Below, one piece after another: positions 15,720 to 23,511 of a stretch of DNA of 64,000 bases. Both the position numbers and the translations under genes were made by a program. The DNA comes from Actinomyces sp. oral taxon 414. GTDB lineage: Bacteria; Actinomycetota; Actinomycetes; Actinomycetales; Actinomycetaceae. The stretch spans positions 310,001 to 374,000 of the forward strand of contig NZ_CP012590.1 in assembly GCF_001278845.1 (NCBI RefSeq), given 5' to 3'. The first letter of the stretch is position 1; every line of letters starts with the position of its first letter. The notes below the pieces were generated by a model. The model was not told where the DNA came from and searched no databases. It saw only the letters and a program-made list of their open reading frames with translations.

Positions 15720-16667
15720 TCAGCCCAGGTCAATGAGGGCATTGTCAATGAGACGGGTCGGCCCGACCCTGGCCGCGACGGCCAGGAGCACCTCGCCGGC
15801 CGCGGCGACCCCGTCCGCCCCGGGCAGGCCCAGGCCCGCGCCGGCCCGCTCCACGAAGGTGAGCGGATCGACGACGGCGACGTAGTCGACCTCCACGCCC
15901 GGCGCCGCGGCGAGCAGCTCGGCGGCCGCGCGGCGCACGCCGGCGGCGTCGGCCCCCGCCGCGGCGGCCGCCCGGCCCGCCTCCAGCGCCCGCGACAGGG
16001 CCAGGGCCCGCGCGCGCTGCTCGGGCGAGAGGTAGGAGTTGCGCGAGCTCATGGCCAGGCCGTCGGGCTCGCGGCGAATGTCGACGGGCACGACCTCCAC
16101 CGGCACCGCCAGGTCGCGGACCATGGCGGACACGATCGCCAGCTGCTGGGCGTCCTTGCGGCCGAACACGGCCCAGCGCGGGCCGATCAGGTGCATGAGG
16201 GTGAGGACCACCTGGAGGACGCCGGCGAAATGAGTGGGCCGGACGGCTCCCTCCAAGACCGTGGCCATGGGGCCCGCATCGAGGCGGACGCCGGGCTCGC
16301 CGTCGGGGTAGACGGCCTGCGGGGCGGGGGCGAAAACCACCAGGCGGCCTACGCGCGGGCGGCCGGGCCCGCCGCTCAGGACGCGCACGAGGCCGTCGAC
16401 GTCGGCGGCCAGGGTGCGCGGGTAGGCCTCCAGATCCTCCCCGGCGGCGAACTGGAGGGGGTTGACGAAGATGGTCACCACCACGGTGCCGCCGGGCCCC
16501 ACGCGCCGGGCGGCCTCGGCGACGAGATCGAAGTGGCCGTCGTGCAGGGCGCCCATGGTCATGACGACGGCGCGGGGGGCGGTATCGCCGTCGAGGGCGG
16601 CGGCCAGCTCCTGGCGGGTGCGGGCCAGGAGGGCGCCGGGGCGGAGGGCGGGAGCGGTGTCGGTCAT
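15720..16667 (-). CDS. panC: Pantothenate synthetase (pantoate--beta-alanine ligase)
   Basis: Joins pantoate and beta-alanine with ATP through a pantoyl-adenylate. Motifs: [14 protein letters not shown] (HxGH-type nucleotidyltransferase signature), [21 protein letters not shown] and the KMSKS-like [13 protein letters not shown]. The 315-residue length fits the family. ATG at 16667 overlaps the stop of the DUF2520 gene as ATGA. It sits downstream of that gene, as in many actinobacteria, and upstream of panD. Confidence 0.95.
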   Translation of the reverse strand: MTDTAPALRPGALLARTRQELAAALDGDTAPRAVVMTMGALHDGHFDLVAEAARRVGPGGTVVVTIFVNPLQFAAGEDLEAYPRTLAADVDGLVRVLSGGPGRPRVGRLVVFAPAPQAVYPDGEPGVRLDAGPMATVLEGAVRPTHFAGVLQVVLTLMHLIGPRWAVFGRKDAQQLAIVSAMVRDLAVPVEVVPVDIRREPDGLAMSSRNSYLSPEQRARALALSRALEAGRAAAAAGADAAGVRRAAAELLAAAPGVEVDYVAVVDPLTFVERAGAGLGLPGADGVAAAGEVLLAVAARVGPTRLIDNALIDLG

Positions 16668-17716
16668 GAGCCGACCGTACCCGGCTGCGCGCCGGGGGCA
16701 TCACCGGGGCCGGGGTCGCCGCCGGGGCCAGGGCCACCGCCACCGGAGCCGCCACCGGGGCCGGGGCCGAGGGCGGTGCGCAGGGCCTCGACCCGGGCGG
16801 GATCCAGCCGCCCGACGGCGGCCCGCCGCTCCACCGTCGCCGCGGCCATGGCCCGATACCCCTCCACGACATCCCCCAAAACCGCCCCCGTGCCCGGGTC
16901 GCGCAGCCCGCCCAGCGCCTCCAGGTGGGCGCGCACCGTGCCCGCATCCCCCCGGGCCACCGGCCCGGTCAGGGCGGCGTCGGCCCCCTCGCGCAGCGCC
17001 CGGTCCAGCGCCGCGGTCAGCAGCGGCCGCAGAGTCGCCGCGCCGTCGCCGACCCCGGCCGCCTCCAGGGCGCGCACCGCCTGCCCCACCAGCGTCACCA
17101 GGTGGTTGGCGCCGTGCGCGAGAGCCGCGTGGTAGGCGGGTCGGGCGTCCTCCTCCAGCACGAAGGGCTCCCCGCCCAGCTCGACGGCCAGGGCCTGGGC
17201 CACGGGCAGGAAGGCGGCGGGAGCCGTGACCGCCATGGGGCAGCCGGCCAGCCGGGCGACGTCGGTGGAGTAGCCGGAGAAGGTCATGGCCGGGTGCAGG
17301 GCGATGGGCACGGCGCCGGCCCGCAGCACGGGGGCGAGCACGCCCACGCCATGGCGCCCGGAGGTGTGGACCACCAGCTGGCCGGCCCACCACGCCCCGA
17401 CGTCGGCCAGGCCGCCGACGAGCCCGGCGAGCTCGTCGTCGGGCACGGCGAGCAGGACCAGCTCGGCGCGCCGCACGACCTCCTCGACCTCCAGCACGGG
17501 CACGCCCGGCAGGAGCATCTCGGCGCGCTCGCGGGAGGCCTCGGAGACGGCGTGGACGCCGACGACCCGGTGGTCGACGGCGCGCAGCGCGGAACCGAGG
17601 ACCGCCCCGACCCGCCCGGCGCTGACAATGCCGACGCCCAGGCGCCCGGGCCTGGGCCGGCGGCCCTGATTCCGGGCGCGGTCCCGGTCCCGGCTCTGGC
17701 TGCGCGTCTCGCTCAT
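16664..17716 (-). CDS. Rossmann-like / DUF2520 protein (panC-linked dehydrogenase-like)
   Basis: A 350-residue protein with an N-terminal NAD(P)-binding Rossmann domain (LGVGIVSAGRVGAVLGSAL, ELVLLAVPDDEL, QLVVHTSGRHG) and a C-terminal DUF2520 helical domain (PAMTFSGYSTDVARLAGCPM, AYHAALAHGANHLVTLVGQA). Proteins of this type sit directly before panC in many actinobacteria and are suspected to supply ketopantoate reductase activity, but that is not established here. The N terminus is basic (RSQSRDRDRARNQGRRPRPG) and the C terminus is a Gly/Pro-rich tail (GPGPGGGSGGGGPGPGG). The start at 17716 fits the domain boundary; the much longer upstream frame overlaps the next gene and is rejected. Confidence 0.85.
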   Translation of the reverse strand: MSETRSQSRDRDRARNQGRRPRPGRLGVGIVSAGRVGAVLGSALRAVDHRVVGVHAVSEASRERAEMLLPGVPVLEVEEVVRRAELVLLAVPDDELAGLVGGLADVGAWWAGQLVVHTSGRHGVGVLAPVLRAGAVPIALHPAMTFSGYSTDVARLAGCPMAVTAPAAFLPVAQALAVELGGEPFVLEEDARPAYHAALAHGANHLVTLVGQAVRALEAAGVGDGAATLRPLLTAALDRALREGADAALTGPVARGDAGTVRAHLEALGGLRDPGTGAVLGDVVEGYRAMAAATVERRAAVGRLDPARVEALRTALGPGPGGGSGGGGPGPGGDPGPGDAPGAQPGTVGS

Positions 17717-17790
17717 GGCGCCGATCGTCTCACGCCCCGGCCGGGCCCGGCCCCGAATCCGGCTCCGGCGCCGCCCGGCCCCGCCCGCGG

Positions 17791-19491
17791 TCAGGAGACG
17801 CGGGCGAGCCAGCGGTCCAGGTTCTCCTCGCGCCGCCGGCGCAGGGCCCGCTCGGAGACCACGCGCTCGACGGCGGCCGCGTCGGCGAGGTCGAGGTTGC
17901 TCAGCTCCACGCGCACCGGGGTGTTGTCCACCATGTCGAAGTGGATCTTGGCCAGCCGCAGGCGTCGGGCGAGGGGGCCCTGGCGGACGCGCAGGGACTG
18001 AATGCGCTCGTAGGGGATGACGCTGACCCGCCGCCACCACCGGCCGGTGCGCAGGATGACGCAGGTGTCGGTCAGGGCGATCGCCTCGCGCCGTCGGCCG
18101 AGCGGGGAGAAGATCCGCCCGCGCGCACTGATGCGGATGAAACCGCGCTCGGGCGAGCCCGCCGGCGCGTCGGCGGGCCCGACGCCGTCGTCGTCCATTC
18201 CGCTCAGGGCGGCGGCGAGCAGGGCGTCGGGCCGGGGCGCGCCGAGGTCGGGGGTGACGAGCCACAGGGCCCGCAGGGCCGTGTCCCGGTCGCCGACGGG
18301 CAGCAGGACGCCAATGCCGTCCTCCTGCGCGCCGCCCGAGGAGGAGCCCGCCTCGCCCGTGCGGCGCCCGGCGACGAGGGCCCGGACCAGCCACCAGTCC
18401 CTGCCGCGCCACAGCGGCCCCTGCGCGAGGCCCACCGCGTGGACCCGGCCGGGCGGGAGGGTGGAGGAGGTGTCGGAGGTCAGTCCGAAGCGCATGCGGA
18501 TGCCGGCCGGCGTCGCGGCGGCACGGAAGTTCCAACTCTTATTGAAACGGTTCCACACAATGGAGACGACGGCGGCCGGCCCGGCGATCATGGACAGGAC
18601 GAGGGCGGCCCCCGAACCCGGCCGCGCCGTCTCGTCCGTGAGAACCATGGAGGCGAGGAGCGCCCCCGCCACCAGGAGGGTGAGGCCGATCGCCGCGAGC
18701 ACCTGCCCGGAACGCAGCAGGGAGCCCACGAGCGTCGACGTGTCGACGGCGTAGAGCGGGTGCTCCTCGCGGCGGGCGCGGGCCGGGGCGGGGGCCCGCA
18801 CCGCGTCCTCGAACCCGAGGGGGCCGGCGGAACCGGCGGGGCGGGCCCGCGCGCCGTCGGGCGCGGCCGGGATCGACGGCGCCGCGCCGGAGGGGCTCTC
18901 CGCGCCGTCGGGCTGCGGGGCGAGGCCGGCGGCGAGGGCGAGGATGCGCTCGCGCAGCTCCTCGAGCCGGGCGGTGGGCAGATAGCCGATAACGACCCGC
19001 GAGTCCCCGCTCCCGGCCACCTCGACGGTCAGCCGGCCCAGCCCGAGGATACGGCCGAGGAGGGGGTGGACGATGTCGACGGACTGGATGCGGGGCAGGC
19101 GCGCGATGCGCAGCTGCTTGTTGAGGATGCCGGTGCGCAGGTACACCCCGTCGCGGTCGACGGCGTAGGTCTTCGCCCACCAGCCCAGGGACAGGGCCAG
19201 GCCGAGGACGACGACGAGCGCGAGCAGGCCCAGGAGCGCCCACACCAGCAGGTCGTCGCCGAGGTTGAAGCCGTGGGCGACGACGTAGCGGTAGACCTCG
19301 ATGAGGTTGTCCGCGTTGCGGATGGTGACGACCGCGATGATCGCGCTCACGATCTTCCAGCCCTCCAGGAGCGGGGAGACGGGGTGCATGCGCCGCCAGA
19401 CGAGGTCGGCGGGCAGGGCGATGCCGCGCTCGGCGCGGTCGGGGCGCTCGGGACGGCCGGGGCGCTCGGCGCGGCCGGGGCGGGCGCTCAC
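17791..19491 (-). CDS. PH domain-containing membrane protein (YdbT-like)
   Basis: A 566-residue membrane protein of the bacterial PH (bPH2, formerly DUF304) family. Hydrophobic pairs occur near residues 45-60, 78-105 and 270-330. Each is followed by a PH-like segment: DGVYLRTGILNKQLRIARLP with RIQSVDIVHPLLGRILGLG; then FGLTSDTSSTLPPGRVHAVG; then VILRTGRWWRRVSVIPYERI with QSLRVRQGPLARRLRLAKIH. These RIQS...QGPLxRxLGL motifs are the hallmark of YdbT. It overlaps the smaller PH protein upstream by four bases (GTGA). The pair probably forms one membrane complex; the function of the family is not settled. A low-complexity insert rich in Ala/Pro lies around residues 200-240. Confidence 0.85.
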   Translation of the reverse strand: MSARPGRAERPGRPERPDRAERGIALPADLVWRRMHPVSPLLEGWKIVSAIIAVVTIRNADNLIEVYRYVVAHGFNLGDDLLVWALLGLLALVVVLGLALSLGWWAKTYAVDRDGVYLRTGILNKQLRIARLPRIQSVDIVHPLLGRILGLGRLTVEVAGSGDSRVVIGYLPTARLEELRERILALAAGLAPQPDGAESPSGAAPSIPAAPDGARARPAGSAGPLGFEDAVRAPAPARARREEHPLYAVDTSTLVGSLLRSGQVLAAIGLTLLVAGALLASMVLTDETARPGSGAALVLSMIAGPAAVVSIVWNRFNKSWNFRAAATPAGIRMRFGLTSDTSSTLPPGRVHAVGLAQGPLWRGRDWWLVRALVAGRRTGEAGSSSGGAQEDGIGVLLPVGDRDTALRALWLVTPDLGAPRPDALLAAALSGMDDDGVGPADAPAGSPERGFIRISARGRIFSPLGRRREAIALTDTCVILRTGRWWRRVSVIPYERIQSLRVRQGPLARRLRLAKIHFDMVDNTPVRVELSNLDLADAAAVERVVSERALRRRREENLDRWLARVS

Positions 19492-20009
19492 AGCCCGGCC
19501 ATCCGCTGCTCGCCGCGCTCGGACAGGATCTGGCGCAGCCGCTCGGCCTCGCCGACCGGCAGGCCGTTAATGGTGGCGTCCGTGGTGGCGGCGGCGGTGT
19601 GGAGCTTGACCTCCGCAATGCCCAGGGCCCGGGCGAGGGGCCCCTGGGAGGTGTCGACGAACTGCATGCGCCCGTAGGGGATGACGCTCATGGAGCGGAA
19701 CATGATCCCCTTGCGCCACAGGAGGTGGTCCGGCGCCAGCGCGTAGCCCATGGCGCGGATCTGGCGCGGAATGAGCCAGGCCTCCCAGACGGCCAGGACG
19801 AGCGCCGCCGCGGCGACCAGGTAGAGCCGGGGGTTCACCGCGACGCCCAGGACGACGCCCAGGATCGCGCCCGCGGCGTTGGCGCTCTCGGCCCCGAGCA
19901 GCCGGGCGGTGATCAGGCGCGGGGAGACGGGGGTGAAGACGACGCCGGCGGGCTCGAAGGGCGAGACGCCGGCGCCGGGGGCCGCCGGAGGCGGAACGGG
20001 TGCGGTCAC
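19488..20009 (-). CDS. PH domain-containing membrane protein (YdbS-like)
   Basis: A 173-residue partner of the larger PH protein. Two hydrophobic helices (AAGAILGVVLGVAVN and LYLVAAAALVLAVWEAWLI) precede one bPH2 domain with LLWRKGIMFRSMSVIPYGRM and QFVDTSQGPLARALGIAEVK, ending in a helix containing GEAERLRQILSERGEQ. The GTG at 20009 is chosen because AAGGAGTC lies four bases upstream; an in-frame start ten codons earlier lacks such a site. Neighbour order (DUF3180, YdbS-like, YdbT-like) recurs in actinobacteria after the folate genes. Confidence 0.85.
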   Translation of the reverse strand: MTAPVPPPAAPGAGVSPFEPAGVVFTPVSPRLITARLLGAESANAAGAILGVVLGVAVNPRLYLVAAAALVLAVWEAWLIPRQIRAMGYALAPDHLLWRKGIMFRSMSVIPYGRMQFVDTSQGPLARALGIAEVKLHTAAATTDATINGLPVGEAERLRQILSERGEQRMAGL

Positions 20010-20090
20010 AAGGACTCCTTCGCATTGTCGACTGCGCACAGCCTCTCACGACCGGACGCGCCCGCACGCCGTCGCGTCCCGCCGGGCCCG

Positions 20091-20588
20091 TCAGGCGGGG
20101 GCGCCGGAGCCGGGCACCTCGGAGCCCCGGCCCCCGCCGTCCTCGTCGTCGTCGCTCATGTCAATGGCGCACCAGTGCTCGACGAGCAGCCCGACGGCGC
20201 TCCAGGCCAGGCAGGCCAGGAGGCAGCCCCCCGCGGTCCACGCCAGGGAGCACATGGCCGGCGAGGAGGGGGCGATGACGGCGACGACGAGTTCGCCGGC
20301 GTAGACGCCCCCGACGAGGACGCCGACGAGCGCGGAGGCCTGCGCCCCCGCCGCGGTCACCGCCGCCCCGATCGGTGTCATCCACGTCTCGCGGTGCTCC
20401 CGCAGGCGGCGCACGGCCAGTCCCGCCACGAGGACGAGCACCGTCATGACGACGGCGACGGCGGCCCCCCACGCGGTGAGCCCGGGGACCCACCCGCGGT
20501 GCCGGAGCACGAGGTCGAACAGGACGAAGGAGATGACGGCGGTCGTGACGAGGCACGCGAGGACCGTGGTCCACCGCGTGCGCCGCAT
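20091..20588 (-). CDS. DUF3180 membrane protein
   Basis: A 165-residue protein with four predicted membrane helices: TVLACLVTTAVISFVLFDLV, LTAWGAAVAVVMTVLVLVAGL, AGAQASALVGVLVGGVYAGEL and SLAWTAGGCLLACLAWSAVGL, ending in an acidic tail (DMSDDDEDGGG). Helix 3 with GAQASALVGVLVGGVYAGE is the conserved region of DUF3180. The start overlaps the folK stop by one base, and the gene commonly follows folK in actinobacteria. Function is unknown. Confidence 0.88.
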   Translation of the reverse strand: MRRTRWTTVLACLVTTAVISFVLFDLVLRHRGWVPGLTAWGAAVAVVMTVLVLVAGLAVRRLREHRETWMTPIGAAVTAAGAQASALVGVLVGGVYAGELVVAVIAPSSPAMCSLAWTAGGCLLACLAWSAVGLLVEHWCAIDMSDDDEDGGGRGSEVPGSGAPA

Positions 20589-22627
20589 CAGGACTGCCCG
20601 TTCTGCCGCCCGCTCACGACCTGGTTCCAGTTGAGGGGCTCGGACCAGTCCTCCGCGCCGTCCTCATCGGCGGCCGGCGCGGCCGACTGGGCGGACTGCC
20701 CCGACCAGGCCGACTGGCCGGACTGGGCCGACTGGGCGGACTGCCCCGACCAGGCCGACGACTGGTCGGCGTCCGCACCCGACGGCGCCTCCGGCGGGGC
20801 GATGTACTGGCCGGTGGGCAGGGTGGGCAGGTGGTCGGAGTCGATCCAGTCCAGGGCGAGCCAGCGCACGCCGTCGCGGTCGGGGGCGGCCTCGGCCAGG
20901 GAGGAGACGGACTGGTCCGCCAACTCGGCGAAGGGGTCGGCCTCCGCCCACGGCACGAGCACGAAGGCCCGCTGAGCGGCCCGCGGGTGCGGGAGCGTGA
21001 GCGCGGGGTCGTCGGAGACGACACCCTCGTAGGTGACGATGTCGGCGTCGAGGGTGCGCGGCCCGTTGGGTTCGGTGCGCACGCGGCCGGCGGCGGCCTC
21101 CAGGCCCTGGCAGACCTCGAGGACCTCGTAGGGGGAGAGGGCCGTGGTGATCAGGACGACGGTGTTGAGGAAGTCGGGCTGCGGGTCGGCGCCGGGGTCG
21201 ACGACGGCGGCCGTGCGGGCCAGCGGGGCGACGGCGGTGACCTCGATGCCCGCGGTCTCGCGCAGGGTGCTCACGGCGGTGCGCAGCGCCGGGACGACGC
21301 CGCCCGCGTTGCCACCCAGGGCGATGACGACCGCCGCGGGGGAGGCGGGGCGCTCGCGCAGCGGGTCGTGCGGGGGCTCCTGGACGGGGGCAGCGGGGGC
21401 GGCGCCCGGGGCGCCCTCCCCCCACTGGTGGCCGCCGCCCGGAACGGCGGTAGTGGGCGGGATGTCCGCGGCGGGGCCCCACGGCTGCTGGCCGGCCGCC
21501 GGGGCCTGCCCGTCGGCCGCGGCCGAGGGGGTGGCGGGTACCGTCGGCCACGGGGCGTCGCCGGCGAGGGGGGCGGAGGCGTCCGGGGCCCCGCCCAGCG
21601 GGGCCGCCGGGTCGGCGGCCTGCGGGGACGCGCCGCCCGCCCCGGTGAGGGGATCGGCCGTGGAGCTGGCGGCCGCCTGGTCCCAGGCGGGCTCCCCGCC
21701 CGCAGGCCCGCCCCAGGAGGTCTGCGGCGTCGCCCCCGGGCCCTCCTGACCGGAGGAATCGACGCCGCCGGGCTGGGCCTGGGGCACGCCCCACGCGGGG
21801 GTCCCGCCCAGGGGCACGCCCCAGGCGGGCGTCCCGGCCAGGGGCTCGCCCCAGGCGGGGGCCCCGGCGGCGGGCTCGCCCCACGAGGGGATCTCGTCGG
21901 CGTCGCCGCCCCAGGAGTCGGACTGGCCCTGGTCGTCCTCCCAGCCCTGCCACTGGGGCGCCAGCGCCTCGGCGGCCGCCGCCTCGGCTGCGTGACCGGG
22001 ACTGATCGGCCCCGCCGCCGGTGCGGCGTGCTCGACCGCCGGAGCCGGCGAGGGCTGCACGGGCGCCGCCTGCGCGTCCGCCGCCGGAGCCGGCGAGGGC
22101 TGCGCGGGTGCGGGCTGCGCGGGCGAGGGCTGTGCCGGGGCGGGCCGCCCCTCGCCGTCGGCGGGCTCCAGCCTCTCCACCGGCGCGCCCACGAGCGTCG
22201 CATCGGAGGCCGTGTCGCCGCTCAGGCCCAGCCCGACGCCCTCCGCGCTGCGATGGATGGTGACCATAATGTCGTCGAAGGCGACGTCGAGCGGGGCCTG
22301 GGGCTTGTGGACGCAGACCTCGACCTCCTGGACCCGCCCGTAGGCGAGGACCGCGTCGGAGACCCGTTCGGCCAGGGTCTCCAGAAGATTGACGGGGTCG
22401 CCCTCGATGATGGCGATGACGGAGGCGGCCACCTTCCCGTAGTCGATGGCGTCGTTGAGAGAATCTGTGACGGCGGCGACGGCGGTGCCGCGACGCCCCA
22501 GGCCGAGGGTCACGTCGACGACGAAGAGCTGACCCTCCCGGCGTTCGGATGGCAGGACGCCGTGGCGGCCACGGGCCGACAACCCGGTCAGCCGGATCGT
22601 GTCAACGTCGGGTGCGGGGGTGCTCAT
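20588..22627 (-). CDS. folK: Fused dihydroneopterin aldolase / HPPK (FolB-FolK)
   Basis: A bifunctional folate enzyme of 679 residues. Residues 5-127 are FolB (RLTGLSARGRHGVLPSERRE, DAIDYGKVAA, LLETLAERV, catalytic Lys in VHKPQAPLDV). It cleaves dihydroneopterin to 6-hydroxymethyl-dihydropterin. Residues 431 to about 600 are FolK (VVIALGGNAGGVVPALRTAV, PDFLNTVV, LEAAAGRVRTEPNGPRTLDA, LTLPHPRAAQRAFVLVPWAE), which pyrophosphorylates that product. Between them lies a 300-residue Ala/Pro/Gly/Trp-rich linker with 10-residue repeats (GEPLAGTPAW, GVPLGGTPAW). The tail after HPPK also carries SAWSGQSAQ repeats. The start at 22627 has GGAAGGAAA upstream and overlaps folP as ATGA. Confidence 0.93.
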   Translation of the reverse strand: MSTPAPDVDTIRLTGLSARGRHGVLPSERREGQLFVVDVTLGLGRRGTAVAAVTDSLNDAIDYGKVAASVIAIIEGDPVNLLETLAERVSDAVLAYGRVQEVEVCVHKPQAPLDVAFDDIMVTIHRSAEGVGLGLSGDTASDATLVGAPVERLEPADGEGRPAPAQPSPAQPAPAQPSPAPAADAQAAPVQPSPAPAVEHAAPAAGPISPGHAAEAAAAEALAPQWQGWEDDQGQSDSWGGDADEIPSWGEPAAGAPAWGEPLAGTPAWGVPLGGTPAWGVPQAQPGGVDSSGQEGPGATPQTSWGGPAGGEPAWDQAAASSTADPLTGAGGASPQAADPAAPLGGAPDASAPLAGDAPWPTVPATPSAAADGQAPAAGQQPWGPAADIPPTTAVPGGGHQWGEGAPGAAPAAPVQEPPHDPLRERPASPAAVVIALGGNAGGVVPALRTAVSTLRETAGIEVTAVAPLARTAAVVDPGADPQPDFLNTVVLITTALSPYEVLEVCQGLEAAAGRVRTEPNGPRTLDADIVTYEGVVSDDPALTLPHPRAAQRAFVLVPWAEADPFAELADQSVSSLAEAAPDRDGVRWLALDWIDSDHLPTLPTGQYIAPPEAPSGADADQSSAWSGQSAQSAQSGQSAWSGQSAQSAAPAADEDGAEDWSEPLNWNQVVSGRQNGQS
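21780..21890 (-). repeat. 30-bp tandem repeat in the FolB-FolK linker
   Basis: About four imperfect 30-bp units each code for a decapeptide of the form G(E/V)P(L/A)(A/G)G(T/A)PAW. The third and wobble positions vary, but the unit length is exact. This is a repeat-expanded linker between two folate enzymes. Confidence 0.75.
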
Positions 22628-23502
22628 CGTGTTTCCTTCCACAGTGAGGCGGTTCGGACGGCGTCCCGGCTGGCCGGGACCTCATGAACTCGCACGGCCC
22701 AGGCGCCTGCGGCGGCGGCGAGGGCCGTGGTGGCGGCGGTGGCGGCGTCGCGGGCCAGCGGGTCGGCGGCGACGTCGTCGGGCAGGGCGAGGGCGAGGAA
22801 GCGCTTGCGGGAGGCTCCGATGAGAACGGGGCGGCGCAGGTCCTCGCGCAGGCGGGCGGTGGCGGCCAGCAGCCGCCAGGACTGCTCGTGGGTCTTGGCG
22901 AAGCCCAGCCCGGGGTCAATGACGACCTGCTCGTCGGCCAGGCCGGCGTCGGCCAGATGATCCAGGCGCGCGCGCAGCTCGGCCTCGACGCCGGCGAGCA
23001 CGTCGCCGCCGTAGTCGGTCAGCCCGTCCATGGTGCGCGGGTCGCCGCGCCAGTGCTGGCAGATGTAGACGACGCCGGCGTCGGCGAGGACCGCGGCCAT
23101 CGCCGGGTCGGCCAGGCCGCCGGAGACGTCGTTGACGATGACGGCGCCGGCCTCGATCGCGGCGGCGGCGGTGGCGGCGTGGATCGTGTCGACGCTGACG
23201 ACGACGCCTGATCCGGCGAGCTCGCGGATGACCGGCAGGACGCGGTTCTGCTCCTCGGCGGGGTCCACGCGCCGCGCGCCGGGCCGGGTGGACTCGCCTC
23301 CGACGTCGAGCAGGTCCGCCCCCTGGGCGATGAGCTGGCGGCCGTGGGCGACGGCGAGGTCGGTCGTGATCCAGCGCCCGCCGTCGGAGAAGGAGTCGGG
23401 CGTGACATTGACGACCCCCATGACGAGCGCGCGTCCGGCCCTCGCCGGGGCGGCCAGGTTCTCCGGCAGCGGTGCTGGGACGAGCGGGGCGTCGGTGTTC
23501 AC
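22624..23502 (-). CDS. folP: Dihydropteroate synthase
   Basis: Condenses 6-hydroxymethyl-dihydropterin pyrophosphate with p-aminobenzoate; the target of sulfonamides. Motifs: VMGVVNVTPDSFSDGGRW, DLLDVGGESTRPGARRVDP, VSVDTIHAATAAAAI, IVNDVSGGLADP, VIDPGLGFAKTHEQSW and VLIGASRKRFL. The 292-residue length is normal. It is the first gene of the folate group on the minus strand, overlapping folB-folK by four bases. folE, often upstream in actinobacteria, is not here; instead the ABC transporter gene ends about ten bases before the start of folP. Confidence 0.96.
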   Translation of the reverse strand: MNTDAPLVPAPLPENLAAPARAGRALVMGVVNVTPDSFSDGGRWITTDLAVAHGRQLIAQGADLLDVGGESTRPGARRVDPAEEQNRVLPVIRELAGSGVVVSVDTIHAATAAAAIEAGAVIVNDVSGGLADPAMAAVLADAGVVYICQHWRGDPRTMDGLTDYGGDVLAGVEAELRARLDHLADAGLADEQVVIDPGLGFAKTHEQSWRLLAATARLREDLRRPVLIGASRKRFLALALPDDVAADPLARDAATAATTALAAAAGAWAVRVHEVPASRDAVRTASLWKETR

Positions 23503-23511
23503 CGTCCCAGA

